64,000 nt of DNA. Origin: Streptosporangium sp. NBC_01756 (GTDB lineage: Bacteria > Actinomycetota > Actinomycetes > Streptosporangiales > Streptosporangiaceae). The stretch is taken from positions 6,758,001 through 6,822,000 of the forward strand of contig NZ_CP109130.1 in assembly GCF_035917975.1 (NCBI RefSeq), read 5' to 3'. Under the pieces are notes generated by a model. That model saw nothing but the letters and a program-made list of their open reading frames with translations, did not search any database and had not been told where the DNA came from. Positions 20,271 through 27,769 of the stretch are shown one piece after another; the first letter of the stretch is position 1, and each line of letters begins with the position of its first letter. Made by a program: the position numbers and the translations under genes.

Positions 20271-20425
20271 CTGAGGCTTTCCGGGCAACTGTGGACCCTC
20301 ACGGACAGGGGCGGTTGCCAGGGTTTCGCGCTCCGGCGGCCGTCGATCCCGTTCCCGCAGGTCGCCGTGCGTAGCAGCCTCGCAAAACAGGCATGTTGTG
20401 CGAGACGGTTCTGAGAGAGCTTCGG

Positions 20426-20977
20426 TCAGGGTGATATGCCGGGCGTTTCACCCTGAGGCGCGGCCGCGCACGCCCATGCGGACCGCCAGACGACCTCACC
20501 GTCGACCCGGCCGTCGGTCGGGACGAGACCGATCCGGCGGGCCACCGCCGAGGAGGCCGCGTGATCGGGGTGGACCGTCGCGACGAGGGAGTCCACGCCG
20601 TGTTCCCCGAGCCAGCCGGTGAGGGCGAGCGCGGCCTCACCGGCGATGCCCCGGCCCTGCCAGGGGGTGCCGACCACCCAGGCCAGCGCCGCCCGGCCGG
20701 AGGTCACGGTGGCCTGGACGTAGCCGACCAGGCGGTTCGGACCGTCCAGGCGGATCACCCAGTTGAGCCAGGCGTCGTCACCGCCGGCCGGCGGCCCGGC
20801 GACCATGCGGGTGTAACGGTCGCGGAGCTGCTCGGCGGTCGCGGGGGAGCCTCCGATGAATGTGTGGAGAGCCGGGTCGCTGAGCGCTTCGGCCATCTCG
20901 GCGGCGTGCTCCACGGCCAGCGGTTCGAGCATCAGCCGTGGGGTCCTGATCGGTTCGGCGTCCATGGCGGGCAGCAT
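20426..20977 (-). CDS. GNAT family N-acetyltransferase
   Basis: 183 residues of the RimJ/RimL-like type. The start IRTPRLMLEPLAVEHAAEMAEALSDPALHTFIGG is typical, and the acetyl-CoA loop is AWVVGTPWQGRGIAGEAALALTGWLGEHG (QGRGIAG). The following VATVHPDHAASSAVARRIGLVPTDG is the conserved asparagine/alanine helix region with H in place of the usual N in the VHPDH motif. It should transfer acetyl from acetyl-CoA to an amine of a small molecule or peptide N-terminus. It ends 7 bp before the stop of the ROK gene region and runs in the same direction, so it may share its transcript. Confidence 0.87.
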   Translation of the reverse strand: MLPAMDAEPIRTPRLMLEPLAVEHAAEMAEALSDPALHTFIGGSPATAEQLRDRYTRMVAGPPAGGDDAWLNWVIRLDGPNRLVGYVQATVTSGRAALAWVVGTPWQGRGIAGEAALALTGWLGEHGVDSLVATVHPDHAASSAVARRIGLVPTDGRVDGEVVWRSAWACAAAPQGETPGISP

Positions 20978-20984
20978 CCCACGA

Positions 20985-22172
20985 TCAGGCGCGGGTGACG
21001 GCCTGGTCGACGGTGCCGGGCGCCAGGACGTGCTCGATGACCATGACGGCCGCGCCGATCACCCCCGCGCGGTCGCCGAGCTCGCTGGCGGTGATCGTCA
21101 GGTGCTGGGTGGCGAGAGGGAGGGATCGGCTGTAGATGACCTCGCGTAGGCCGGCGAGGATCTGCTCGCCGGCCTCCGCGATGTCGCCGCCGACCACGAT
21201 CACCGAGGGGTTGAAGAAGTTCACGATCGACGCGAGGACGTCGCCGACCTCGCGGCCGGACTGGCGGATGAGCTGGACGGCCTGGGTGTTGCCGCTGCGC
21301 ACCAGGCGCACCACGTCGCGGCTGTCGAAGGCCTCCACCCCGGCGGCGGACAGCCGGGCGGACACGGCGGCGCCACTGGCGACGGCCTCCAGGCAGCCGA
21401 GGTTGCCGCAGCGGCAGACGGTGTCGACGGCCGAGGCCACCTGGATGTGGCCGATGTCGCCGGCCGCGCCCTGGGCGCCGCGGTGCAGGTGGCGGTCGCT
21501 GATGATGCCGCAGCCGATGCCGGTGCCGATCTTGACGAAGATGAGGTGGTCGGCCTCGGGGCGGGCGGCCCAGTGCTCGCCGAGGGCCATGATGTTCACG
21601 TCGTTGTCGACGAGCACGGGTGCGCCGAAGCGCTCGCCGAGCCACTCGGGGACGGGAAAACCGTCCCAGCCCGGCATTATCGGCGGATTGACCGGCCGGC
21701 CCGAGCTGTGCTCGACCGGACCGGGCAGGCCGACGCCGATGCCGCAGACCTCTGCCACGGTGTGCCCGGTCTCGACGAGCATGTCCTCGAAGGTGTGCTG
21801 GAGCCAGGTGAGCGTCTCCACGGGGCCGCGGTCTATCGACACCTCGTCCGCCCGCTCGGCCAGCACCTCGGTGCCCAGGTCGGTGATCGCCACCCGGGCG
21901 TGGGTGGCGCCGAGGTCGGCGGCCAGGACGATACGGGCGGTGCGGTTGAAGGTGAAGGCGACGGCGGGGCGGCCTCCCGAGGAGATGGCCTCCTCGGTCG
22001 GGACGATCCACTGCTGGCTCAGCAGCGCGTCGAGCCGCTGTCCGAGGGTGGACCGTGCCAGCCCGGTCAGCTGCACCAGTTCGGCCCGGGTCCGGGCCTG
22101 ACCGTCACGCAGGATCGTCAGAAGCGCCCCCGCGCCGGCGATTGAACCGTTCGCTTCCCTCAACATGCGCAC
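20985..22172 (-). CDS. ROK family transcriptional repressor
   Basis: 395 residues from GTG at 22170-22172, 8 nt after AGGAG. A winged HTH (RTRAELVQLTGLARSTLGQRLDALLSQQWIV, ~35-65) precedes the sugar-kinase-like ROK domain with ATP-site-like LAADLGATHARVAI, the sugar site GVGLPGPVEH, GTGIGCGII and the zinc/ROK signature CRCGNLGCLEAVASG. In this family the kinase fold senses a sugar or sugar phosphate and the HTH represses uptake or catabolic genes. It is divergent from a fuconolactonase-like amidohydrolase, its likely target, with a candidate operator at 22337-22351. Confidence 0.9.
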   Translation of the reverse strand: MRMLREANGSIAGAGALLTILRDGQARTRAELVQLTGLARSTLGQRLDALLSQQWIVPTEEAISSGGRPAVAFTFNRTARIVLAADLGATHARVAITDLGTEVLAERADEVSIDRGPVETLTWLQHTFEDMLVETGHTVAEVCGIGVGLPGPVEHSSGRPVNPPIMPGWDGFPVPEWLGERFGAPVLVDNDVNIMALGEHWAARPEADHLIFVKIGTGIGCGIISDRHLHRGAQGAAGDIGHIQVASAVDTVCRCGNLGCLEAVASGAAVSARLSAAGVEAFDSRDVVRLVRSGNTQAVQLIRQSGREVGDVLASIVNFFNPSVIVVGGDIAEAGEQILAGLREVIYSRSLPLATQHLTITASELGDRAGVIGAAVMVIEHVLAPGTVDQAVTRA

Positions 22173-22245
22173 AGTCAACACTCCTCGTTTACACCGCGTC
22201 AAAGCAGCTTACGCTTGCCCATGTCTCCATTATGGCTAGATATCA

Positions 22246-22273
22246 TTGACTTTTGCTTGACCATCGCCATAAG
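22246..22273 (+). promoter_or_regulatory. Possible promoter in ROK/amidohydrolase intergenic region
   Basis: TTGACT (22246-22251) and CATAAG (22268-22273) are separated by 16 bp and read toward the amidohydrolase. The start codon is ~180 nt downstream, so a long leader would result. Weak evidence. Confidence 0.3.
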
Positions 22274-22336
22274 TTCGCATGGCTTCCTGCGATACGGGGG
22301 CAATCGGCCGGTGGCCGGCGGATGCGCTCCAGGCAA

Positions 22337-22351
22337 GTGGAGCCGCTCCAC
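22337..22351. promoter_or_regulatory. Palindromic operator candidate for the ROK repressor
   Basis: GTGGAGC-C-GCTCCAC, a perfect dyad with 7-bp arms, in the 284-bp divergent region between the ROK gene and the amidohydrolase gene. The position fits repression of one or both genes. Confidence 0.5.
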
Positions 22352-22456
22352 GGAAGAACCTCTTGAGATCCGATCAATATCCTGTTTTTCGGCGGACGGC
22401 TTGCCGGTCGCCCTTCCTGCCGATTGAATGATCGGACCAATCGCCCAGGGAGAGCC

Positions 22457-23290
22457 ATGATCGACGCGCATCACCACGTCTGGGACCTGTCCGTACGGGA
22501 CCAGGAGTGGATCACCGGCCCGGAGATGGCCCCGCTGCGGAGGAATTTCGGCGTCGAGGACCTGCCGGCGGCCGCCTCCGGGGTGACGGCCACCGTGCTC
22601 GTGCAGACGATCACCACGCCGGAGGAGACGCCGGAGTTCCTGGCCCTGGCCGAGGCGCACGACCTGGTCGCGGCGGTGGTCGGCTGGACCGACCTGACCG
22701 CGCCCTCGGTGGCCGACGACCTGGCCGCGCTGCTGGCCGCACCGGGGGGCCGCTACCTGCGCGGCATCCGGCACCAGGTGCAGGGCGAGGCCGACCCGCG
22801 CTGGCTCTGCCGCGACGACGTACGGCGCGGCCTCGCGGCCGTCGGGCGGGCCGGGCTCGTCTACGAGCTGCTCACCCTCCCGCACCAGCTGCCCGCCGCG
22901 ATCGAGACCGTGGCCGCGCTGCCCGAGGTGGCCTTCGTCCTGGACCACTGTGCCAAGCCGCCGGTCGCCTCGGGGGAGCTGGAGCCGTGGGCCACGCCGA
23001 TCCGCGAGCTGGCCGCCCGTCCGAACGTCACATGCAAGCTGTCCGGCCTGGTCACCGAGGCCGACTGGGGCGGCTGGACGGTCCGGGACCTGCGGCCCTA
23101 CGCCGACGTGGTGCTGGACGCCTTCGGGCCCGCACGGGTCATGTTCGGCTCCGACTGGCCGGTATGCCTGCTGGCCGCGCCGTACGAGACCGTGCTGCAG
23201 AGCGCCCGCGAGCTCACCGCGCACCTGTCGGCCGCCGAGCGGGACGGGGTGTTCGGCGAGGTGGCGGCCCGCGTCTACGGTCTCACCTGA
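22457..23290 (+). CDS. Amidohydrolase, L-fuconolactonase/dicarboxylactonase-like
   Basis: 277 residues from ATG 22457, preceded by GGGAGA. The TIM-barrel begins MIDAHHHVWDLSVRDQEWITGPEMAPLRRNF (HxH metal motif, with the W-D-L typical of fuconolactonases). It continues with LRGIRHQVQGEADPRWL, VFVLDHCAKPPVA (metal/catalytic His) and VMFGSDWPVCLLAAPYE, where Asp is the conserved catalytic residue. These are hallmarks of COG3618 lactonases that open aldonolactones in sugar breakdown. No signal peptide, so cytoplasmic. Regulation by the divergent ROK repressor fits a sugar-pathway role. Exact lactone unknown. Confidence 0.87.
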   Translation: MIDAHHHVWDLSVRDQEWITGPEMAPLRRNFGVEDLPAAASGVTATVLVQTITTPEETPEFLALAEAHDLVAAVVGWTDLTAPSVADDLAALLAAPGGRYLRGIRHQVQGEADPRWLCRDDVRRGLAAVGRAGLVYELLTLPHQLPAAIETVAALPEVAFVLDHCAKPPVASGELEPWATPIRELAARPNVTCKLSGLVTEADWGGWTVRDLRPYADVVLDAFGPARVMFGSDWPVCLLAAPYETVLQSARELTAHLSAAERDGVFGEVAARVYGLT

Positions 23291-23358
23291 ACCAACCGGA
23301 GGTTCCGCACCTCGCTGACCAGGTAGGGAACTCCGGCGACCAGTAGATTCGATACATG

Positions 23359-23371
23359 TAGAGTAACTCTA
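23359..23371. promoter_or_regulatory. PadR operator overlapping a leaderless promoter
   Basis: TAGAGTAACTCTA is a 13-bp dyad with only the central base unpaired. Its left half TAGAGT matches the actinomycete TAnnnT -10 box and lies exactly 6 nt before the padR ATG at 23371. There is no ribosome binding site. The transcript therefore probably starts at the ATG, and PadR would shut off its own promoter. Confidence 0.55.
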
Positions 23372-23691
23372 TGAAGCTCGACGCGCTCCGCGGGCAACTG
23401 GACGCACTGATCCTGGCGGTGCTGGAGCAGGGGCCACTGCACGGCTACGCCATCATCACCACCCTCAAGTCCCGCAGCGGCGGATCCCTCGACCTTCCCA
23501 CCGGGACCGTCTACCCGGCGCTCCGCCGGTTGGAGCGGGCCGGGCACGTCAGCAGCGACTGGAGCACCGTCGCCGGACGCAAGCGCCGGACCTACGAGCT
23601 GACCTCCGCCGGACACCGAGCGCTCGCCGGCGAACGCGCGACCTGGAAGACGTTCAGCGGCATCGTGGGCACGGTGCTGGGCTCCGACTGA
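23371..23691 (+). CDS. PadR family transcriptional regulator
   Basis: 106 residues, a minimal PadR (s2 type). The winged helix is MKLDALRGQLDALILAVLEQGPLHGYAIITTLKSRSGGSLDLPTGTVYPALRRLERAGHVSSDW, with the family-specific LHGYAI and GTVYPALRRLE, followed by the wing RKRRTYELTSAGHRAL and a short C-terminal dimerisation helix. No target gene is adjacent: downstream is a convergent gene beyond a terminator. Autoregulation through the overlapping palindrome is the clearest regulatory link. Confidence 0.9.
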   Translation: MKLDALRGQLDALILAVLEQGPLHGYAIITTLKSRSGGSLDLPTGTVYPALRRLERAGHVSSDWSTVAGRKRRTYELTSAGHRALAGERATWKTFSGIVGTVLGSD

Positions 23692-23813
23692 CCGGAAAAC
23701 GCCGGGCCCGCGCTGCAACCGCTCCGACAACGCCGGGCTCACGCCACGCCGATCGACGCTCGTGCCAAGCCCGCACGCCGCATCCGAGGCGCCGGGTTCC
23801 CACGGAGACTCCG

Positions 23814-23848
23814 GGCCCGCCCGGCCGCGACGCCGCGCCGGGCGGGCC
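23814..23848. terminator. Bidirectional GC stem-loop
   Basis: GGCCCGCCCGG and CCGGGCGGGCC form a perfect 11-bp stem with a 13-nt loop, ending next to the stop codon (23850) of the convergent gene. It separates padR from the 479-residue hypothetical. Confidence 0.65.
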
Positions 23849-23849
23849 G

Positions 23850-25289
23850 TCACGGAGTGGCCGGGGCCCGTCCGGCCCGCCTGAAGAAGGCGGCCACCGC
23901 GTACGGGTCGACCGGGTCGGTGAGCAGGGCGAGCATCTCCTCCCGCCGTGCCGGGTCCACCTTGAACGGGTGGCCGAACACGCGCGCCCCCTCCCCGTCC
24001 CCCAGCAGCCTGGTCAGCATCAGATCGCCGGGCAGGGCCTGCTGAGGGAGCAGCTCGTCGGTCAGCGTCACCGGCTCCCCGCCGTCACCCCCGGTCTCCC
24101 GCAGGGTGATCCGGTCTCCGGCGACGTCGACGACCTCCCACAGGCGCAGCGGCGTCCTGCGCCAGGACTCCAGCAGCCGCACCTCGTCGTCGCGCAGCCA
24201 GTCGCTTCGCGCATCCAGGAACTCGCCGACGACGTCGTTCTCGAACAGCGCCAGGTCGGCCAGAGCGGGCTCGGCCACCCGGACGCTCAGCGTCACCAGG
24301 TCGTCGATCAGGCGGCGGCGGGCCGGGCGGTAGCCGTACGCGAGCAGCTGCCGGAACAGATGCGCGGCCCGCACGGGCAGCGGGTCGTCCGGGGCGGTAC
24401 GGCAGGCGGCGTACTCGGCCGCGTCCCGCTGCGCCGGGGCCAGGTCCGGGGCGAGAGAGAGCACCTCGGTGATGAGCCCGGCGGCCTCGAACGACCGCCC
24501 CTCGCCCTCGGCCGACCGGGCGAGGAGCAGCAGCGCGGCCGGTTCGTCACGGGGGAGCGCCCCGGCCAACCCGGGGCCCAGCGGCTCGCGTTCCACCTCG
24601 TCGGCGATCCTCGCGAGCACCGCCTCCGACCGGGACAGGTAGGCGACCGCCTTGGACAGATCGGCGCCCTCGTCGTAGGTGCGCAGCGCGCTGCGCACCA
24701 GCGCGAGCCTGATGATGTCCAGCGGGGCCAGGTCGGCGACCGACTCGGTGTCCCAGGGCGCGCCCACGATGCCGACCCGGCCGCCCCGCAGCTCCAGCGT
24801 GGCCTCGCGCAGCAGCGGGGCCAGCGGCGGGAGCGGATCGGCGAAGGTCTCCGGCGCCTTCATCAGCAGCTCCAGGACCACCACGTCGATCGAGACGCCG
24901 GGGCTGGGTTCCAGCCCTTCGGCGAAGGCGCGCAACGCCTCCAGCGCCTGCTCGCCGAACTCCTCGACGACCTGGATCGCCCGTTCCGCGGGGAAGTCGG
25001 TCAGCGTCGCGGTGGACAGCTCCAGCGCGCCGTCTCGCAGGCGGAGCGCGACCATGTCCTCGGGCTCCACCCCCGCCAGCCAACCGGCCGGTCCCGTCAG
25101 GGAGGGCTCGCCCGTCTCGACCACGGTGCGGACCACCCCGCCCCCGGCCAGCGGCAGCCCCTCACCGTCGGCCAGCCGTGCCCACAGCCGCAGGTCGTCG
25201 ACGGCCGTCAGGGCGCCGGCCGCCAGCTCGGCACGGGTGACCAGGTGTGTCAGCACCGCGCCCTCGCTCAGCCTCAGAAGCTCGCTCAT
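23850..25289 (-). CDS. Hypothetical protein, possibly related to long actinobacterial SEC-C-type proteins
   Basis: 479 residues, acidic, Leu/Ala-rich, no signal peptide and no membrane segment. The N-terminal ~100 residues (VLTHLVTRAELAAGALTAVDDLRLWARLADGEGLPL ... LAGVEPEDMVALRLRDGALEL) and the C-terminal ~80 (DELLPQQALPGDLMLTRLLGDGEGARVFGHPFKVDPARREEMLALLTD) remind me of large actinobacterial proteins that carry SEC-C zinc motifs, but no Cys-rich SEC-C motif is present. The middle (residues ~190-350) is a helical repeat region. I cannot assign a function. Monocistronic and convergent with padR. Confidence 0.6.
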   Translation of the reverse strand: MSELLRLSEGAVLTHLVTRAELAAGALTAVDDLRLWARLADGEGLPLAGGGVVRTVVETGEPSLTGPAGWLAGVEPEDMVALRLRDGALELSTATLTDFPAERAIQVVEEFGEQALEALRAFAEGLEPSPGVSIDVVVLELLMKAPETFADPLPPLAPLLREATLELRGGRVGIVGAPWDTESVADLAPLDIIRLALVRSALRTYDEGADLSKAVAYLSRSEAVLARIADEVEREPLGPGLAGALPRDEPAALLLLARSAEGEGRSFEAAGLITEVLSLAPDLAPAQRDAAEYAACRTAPDDPLPVRAAHLFRQLLAYGYRPARRRLIDDLVTLSVRVAEPALADLALFENDVVGEFLDARSDWLRDDEVRLLESWRRTPLRLWEVVDVAGDRITLRETGGDGGEPVTLTDELLPQQALPGDLMLTRLLGDGEGARVFGHPFKVDPARREEMLALLTDPVDPYAVAAFFRRAGRAPATP

Positions 25290-25366
25290 CCGTCTATTCT
25301 TCTCGACCTCCCGACACTACGGCGCCGCCGCCCCTTCCGGACGGCGGCGCCGGCCGGTGGGGGAGG

Positions 25367-26326
25367 TCAGGGAGAGGTGCCGAACCGGGGGTTGCCGGTC
25401 AGCCAGGCGGCATACCGCGGGTTGCGCCGTACCGCGTCGGCGTGAGCGGCCTTGGCCTGTTCGGCGACCGCTGTCGCGACCCGCGCGGCGGGTGCCTCCG
25501 GATGCCAGCCGAGCAGTTGCCGCCAGTGCAGCGGCGCGTCGGCGAGCGGCACCATCGCCACACCCGGGGCCGGCTGGAAGGTCGCCTTGCACAGTACGGC
25601 GGCGCGGCCGACGGCGGCCAGGTGCAGGCAGGTGGCCACGTCGGTCTCGTAGATGGTCTGGGGGGTGAAGCCCGCACGGGCGCAGGCCGTGACGAAGCAG
25701 TCGCCGAAACAGCTGTCGCCGGGCGTGCCCGCCCACCGCTCGCCGGCCAGTTCGGCCAGCGCCACCTCCTTGCGGTGGGCGAGCGGGTGGTCCTCGTCGA
25801 GCAGCACGAAGACCGGGTCCACGCCCACCGTCAGCCACACCACCGGGCCGGCCGTCGGAGGCGGGCTCTCCCCGCAGGCGCCGATGAGCGCGAAGTCGAG
25901 CCGGCCGAGTATGACCATCGTGGTGAGGTCTCTGGAGGACCAGGAGGTGTGGGTGCTCACCGGGGTCGACGGCCACGCCGTGGCGAGCCGGTCCACCAGC
26001 CCGCCCAGGATCGGTCCGTTGGTGGCGCCCAGCCGGTAGCTGGGGACGTCCCCGCCCGCGTTGGCGAACCGCACCGCCTCCTCCTGGAGCTCCCGGGCGG
26101 CGGGCAGCAGCACCATCGCCCTGGACAGCACCAGCTCGCCGAGGGGAGTGGGCCGTGCGCCGTTGTGGTCACGTTTGAAAAGAGCTCCCCCGAGCACCCG
26201 CTCTATCCGTTTGAGCTGTGCGGTCAGTGCAGGCTGGGCCAGCCCGAGGTGGGTGGCCGCCTTGGTGACGCTCCCGGCTTCGGCGACCGCACGCACGATC
26301 TTGAGATGTCGGAGCTCAAGGTCCAT
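25367..26326 (-). CDS. LysR family transcriptional regulator
   Basis: 319 residues. The N-terminal HTH is MDLELRHLKIVRAVAEAGSVTKAATHLGLAQPALTAQLKRIERVLGGALFKRDHNGARPTPLGELVLSRA. The effector domain follows from ~residue 95 (YRLGATNGPILGGLVDRLATAWP, LDFALIGACGESPP). A Cys in DSCFGDCFVTACARAGF may be of interest but is not diagnostic. There is no adjacent co-directional target. The divergent region (26327-26463) carries two palindromes that may be its binding sites. Confidence 0.9.
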   Translation of the reverse strand: MDLELRHLKIVRAVAEAGSVTKAATHLGLAQPALTAQLKRIERVLGGALFKRDHNGARPTPLGELVLSRAMVLLPAARELQEEAVRFANAGGDVPSYRLGATNGPILGGLVDRLATAWPSTPVSTHTSWSSRDLTTMVILGRLDFALIGACGESPPPTAGPVVWLTVGVDPVFVLLDEDHPLAHRKEVALAELAGERWAGTPGDSCFGDCFVTACARAGFTPQTIYETDVATCLHLAAVGRAAVLCKATFQPAPGVAMVPLADAPLHWRQLLGWHPEAPAARVATAVAEQAKAAHADAVRRNPRYAAWLTGNPRFGTSP

Positions 26327-26370
26327 ACCGGGAAAGGTAAGGCCGTCACGTTATGCCTGCAATGCAAATA

Positions 26371-26414
26371 AGTCATGAAATATGACTCAATTTAGTGAAA
26401 TCGTTCTAATAGAA
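26371..26414. promoter_or_regulatory. Two palindromes in the LysR/DUF6158 divergent region
   Basis: AGTCAT-GAAAT-ATGACT (26371-26387) has perfect 6-bp arms and contains a T-N11-A core as in LysR boxes. TTCTA-A-TAGAA (26404-26414) is a perfect 11-bp dyad, flanked by TCG and ACGA. The region is strongly AT-rich for this genome. Confidence 0.5.
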
Positions 26415-26463
26415 ACGACGGAGCATGGAGTGAGGAAAGGTCGTGACGGGGTAGCGAGATCTC

Positions 26464-26685
26464 ATGACCATGGGAATCGATCCGGCAGACTTGACAGAGG
26501 ACGACATGCTCCGCGAGTTGCGGCACCTGCACGCGACCCGCACCGAGGCGCTCCTGCACGGTTCCGGCGACGCGCTCGCCAACCACACCACGCGCACCGA
26601 GGAACTGGAGCGGGAATACCTGCGCCGCCACCCCGAGCGGGACATCGACCCCGGTCGGTTGCGTGACGGCGCACGGCGGCGTTAG
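26464..26685 (+). CDS. DUF6158 family small protein
   Basis: 73 residues: a charged helical protein with DPADLTEDDMLRELRHLHATRTEALLHGSGDALANHTTRTEELEREYLRRHPERD. The pattern (RELRHLH, LHGSxDALxxHTxRxxELExEYLRRHPER) is what I know as DUF6158, a short actinobacterial family of unknown function. No signal peptide. Divergent from the LysR gene. Its 3' end is followed by a dispersed 34-nt repeat. Confidence 0.7.
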   Translation: MTMGIDPADLTEDDMLRELRHLHATRTEALLHGSGDALANHTTRTEELEREYLRRHPERDIDPGRLRDGARRR

Positions 26686-26718
26686 GAGGCGCGATCACGG
26701 ACGGCCGCCCGGCGTCCA

Positions 26719-26752
26719 CGGCGCTCATCGAATCTCCTTGAGCGTGGAGACC
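26719..26752 (-). repeat. 34-nt dispersed element, copy A
   Basis: On the minus strand it reads GGTCTCCACGC, then T, then CAAGGAGATTCGATGAGCG plus CCG. It matches copy B at 49718-49751 (plus strand) at 33 of 34 positions. It contains a Shine-Dalgarno site and ATG. TCTCC can pair with GGAGA, and here CGCTC can also pair with GAGCG. No convincing gene follows the ATG in this copy. Confidence 0.7.
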
Positions 26753-26776
26753 CCGGGCGTCAGCCGTGGGAGGAGA

Positions 26777-27598
26777 TCAGTCCTGCCAGACCTTGGCCAC
26801 GACGTCGATGACGGCGGGGGCCTGGGCGAGGCCGGCCTCGAAGGCGGGCCGCCACAGGCCCGGATCGAGGACGTTGGCGCCGAACACGGCGACGGCCGCC
26901 TCGTCGGGGGCCACGTGGGCCACCGCGGCGTCGCCCAGCTCGGCGAGCTCGGCTTCGAACCGCGCTCTGGGGGCGACGTGCGCCAACGGCTCCAGGATGA
27001 CCACGGTCGCGCTGCCCGCCGCCAGGTCGGCGTTCGTGGCCGAGCGCACCCCACCGTCCATGTAACGGCGTCCGTTGATCTCCACCGGCGGGAAGATGCA
27101 GGGGACCGCGCAGCTGGACGCGACCGCCGACACCAGCGGTGCGCCGGAGTCGCGCTCCCAGACCACGAACTCGCCGGTCCCGGCGTCGACCGCGGTGATC
27201 AGCAGGCGGCGGTCCGGCCACTCCTTCACCGGCAGCCGGTCGCCGATCGTGTCGATCCGGTGACCGTTGTCCCTGACCGCCAGGGCCAGCTCGCCGACCC
27301 GCCGCCGGGCCTCCCCGGGTTGCAGGGACGGGTCGTACAGGATGCCGAAGGCGGCCATCACCGGCTCCATGTCGATCGCGGGGACGGTCACGGTCTCCGC
27401 GCCCGCCGAGGCCGCGACCGAACTCTCCAGGTCGGCTCCGGTGGCGACGAGCGCCCCCACCACCGACCCGGCCGAGGTGCCGACCACCACCTCGGCCTCT
27501 CCCAGATCCAGGCCCGCACTCCGCAGGCCGGTGATGATCCCCGCCTCCCAGGCGATTCCCGCCACGCCTCCGCCACCCAGCACCAGTGTCTTCGTCAT
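26777..27598 (-). CDS. Patatin-like phospholipase family protein
   Basis: 273 residues from ATG 27596-27598. The oxyanion glycine loop LVLGGGGVAGIAWEAGI is near the N-terminus. The nucleophile elbow GTSAGS (Ser in VVVGTSAGSVVGAL) and the dyad Asp in MDGGVRSATNADLA complete the Ser-Asp active site. It would hydrolyse acyl esters of lipids. No signal peptide is seen, so it is cytoplasmic or peripherally membrane-bound. It is divergent from soxR (172 bp apart), but the SoxR box lies close to soxR itself. Confidence 0.9.
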   Translation of the reverse strand: MTKTLVLGGGGVAGIAWEAGIITGLRSAGLDLGEAEVVVGTSAGSVVGALVATGADLESSVAASAGAETVTVPAIDMEPVMAAFGILYDPSLQPGEARRRVGELALAVRDNGHRIDTIGDRLPVKEWPDRRLLITAVDAGTGEFVVWERDSGAPLVSAVASSCAVPCIFPPVEINGRRYMDGGVRSATNADLAAGSATVVILEPLAHVAPRARFEAELAELGDAAVAHVAPDEAAVAVFGANVLDPGLWRPAFEAGLAQAPAVIDVVAKVWQD

Positions 27599-27732
27599 GC
27601 GCCCATTGTCGTCCACTCACCCCGTGAGTCCAGAGCGGGAAACCCTCTCGCTACGCGGCTCCGCGCCCGCATGGTCGCCCGACCGCCTCGGCACTCTCTT
27701 CCACCTGGGCGGACGTCATGGGCCGAACAGGC

Positions 27733-27754
27733 GACCTCACCTATGGTTGAGGTC
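27733..27754. promoter_or_regulatory. SoxR box upstream of soxR
   Basis: GACCTCA and TGAGGTC flank an 8-bp spacer; 9 of 11 dyad pairs match. The CCTCA...TGAGG arms at 18-bp overall spacing equal those of the classical SoxR site. A TAGAGT -10-like box follows at 27759-27764, 5 nt before the GTG start. The site is thus placed for autoregulation and is likely to control a leaderless soxR transcript. Confidence 0.7.
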
Positions 27755-27769
27755 GGGCTAGAGTAAGGC

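Noticed and set aside
22215-22427. 70-codon plus-strand ORF in the ROK/amidohydrolase intergenic region
   Set aside because: No ribosome site, no similarity, and it overlaps the likely operator.
26462-26728. 88-codon minus-strand ORF starting at the ATG of dispersed element copy A
   Set aside because: Although it has a good ribosome site, its translation is Arg/Ala/Pro low-complexity and antisense to the DUF6158 gene.
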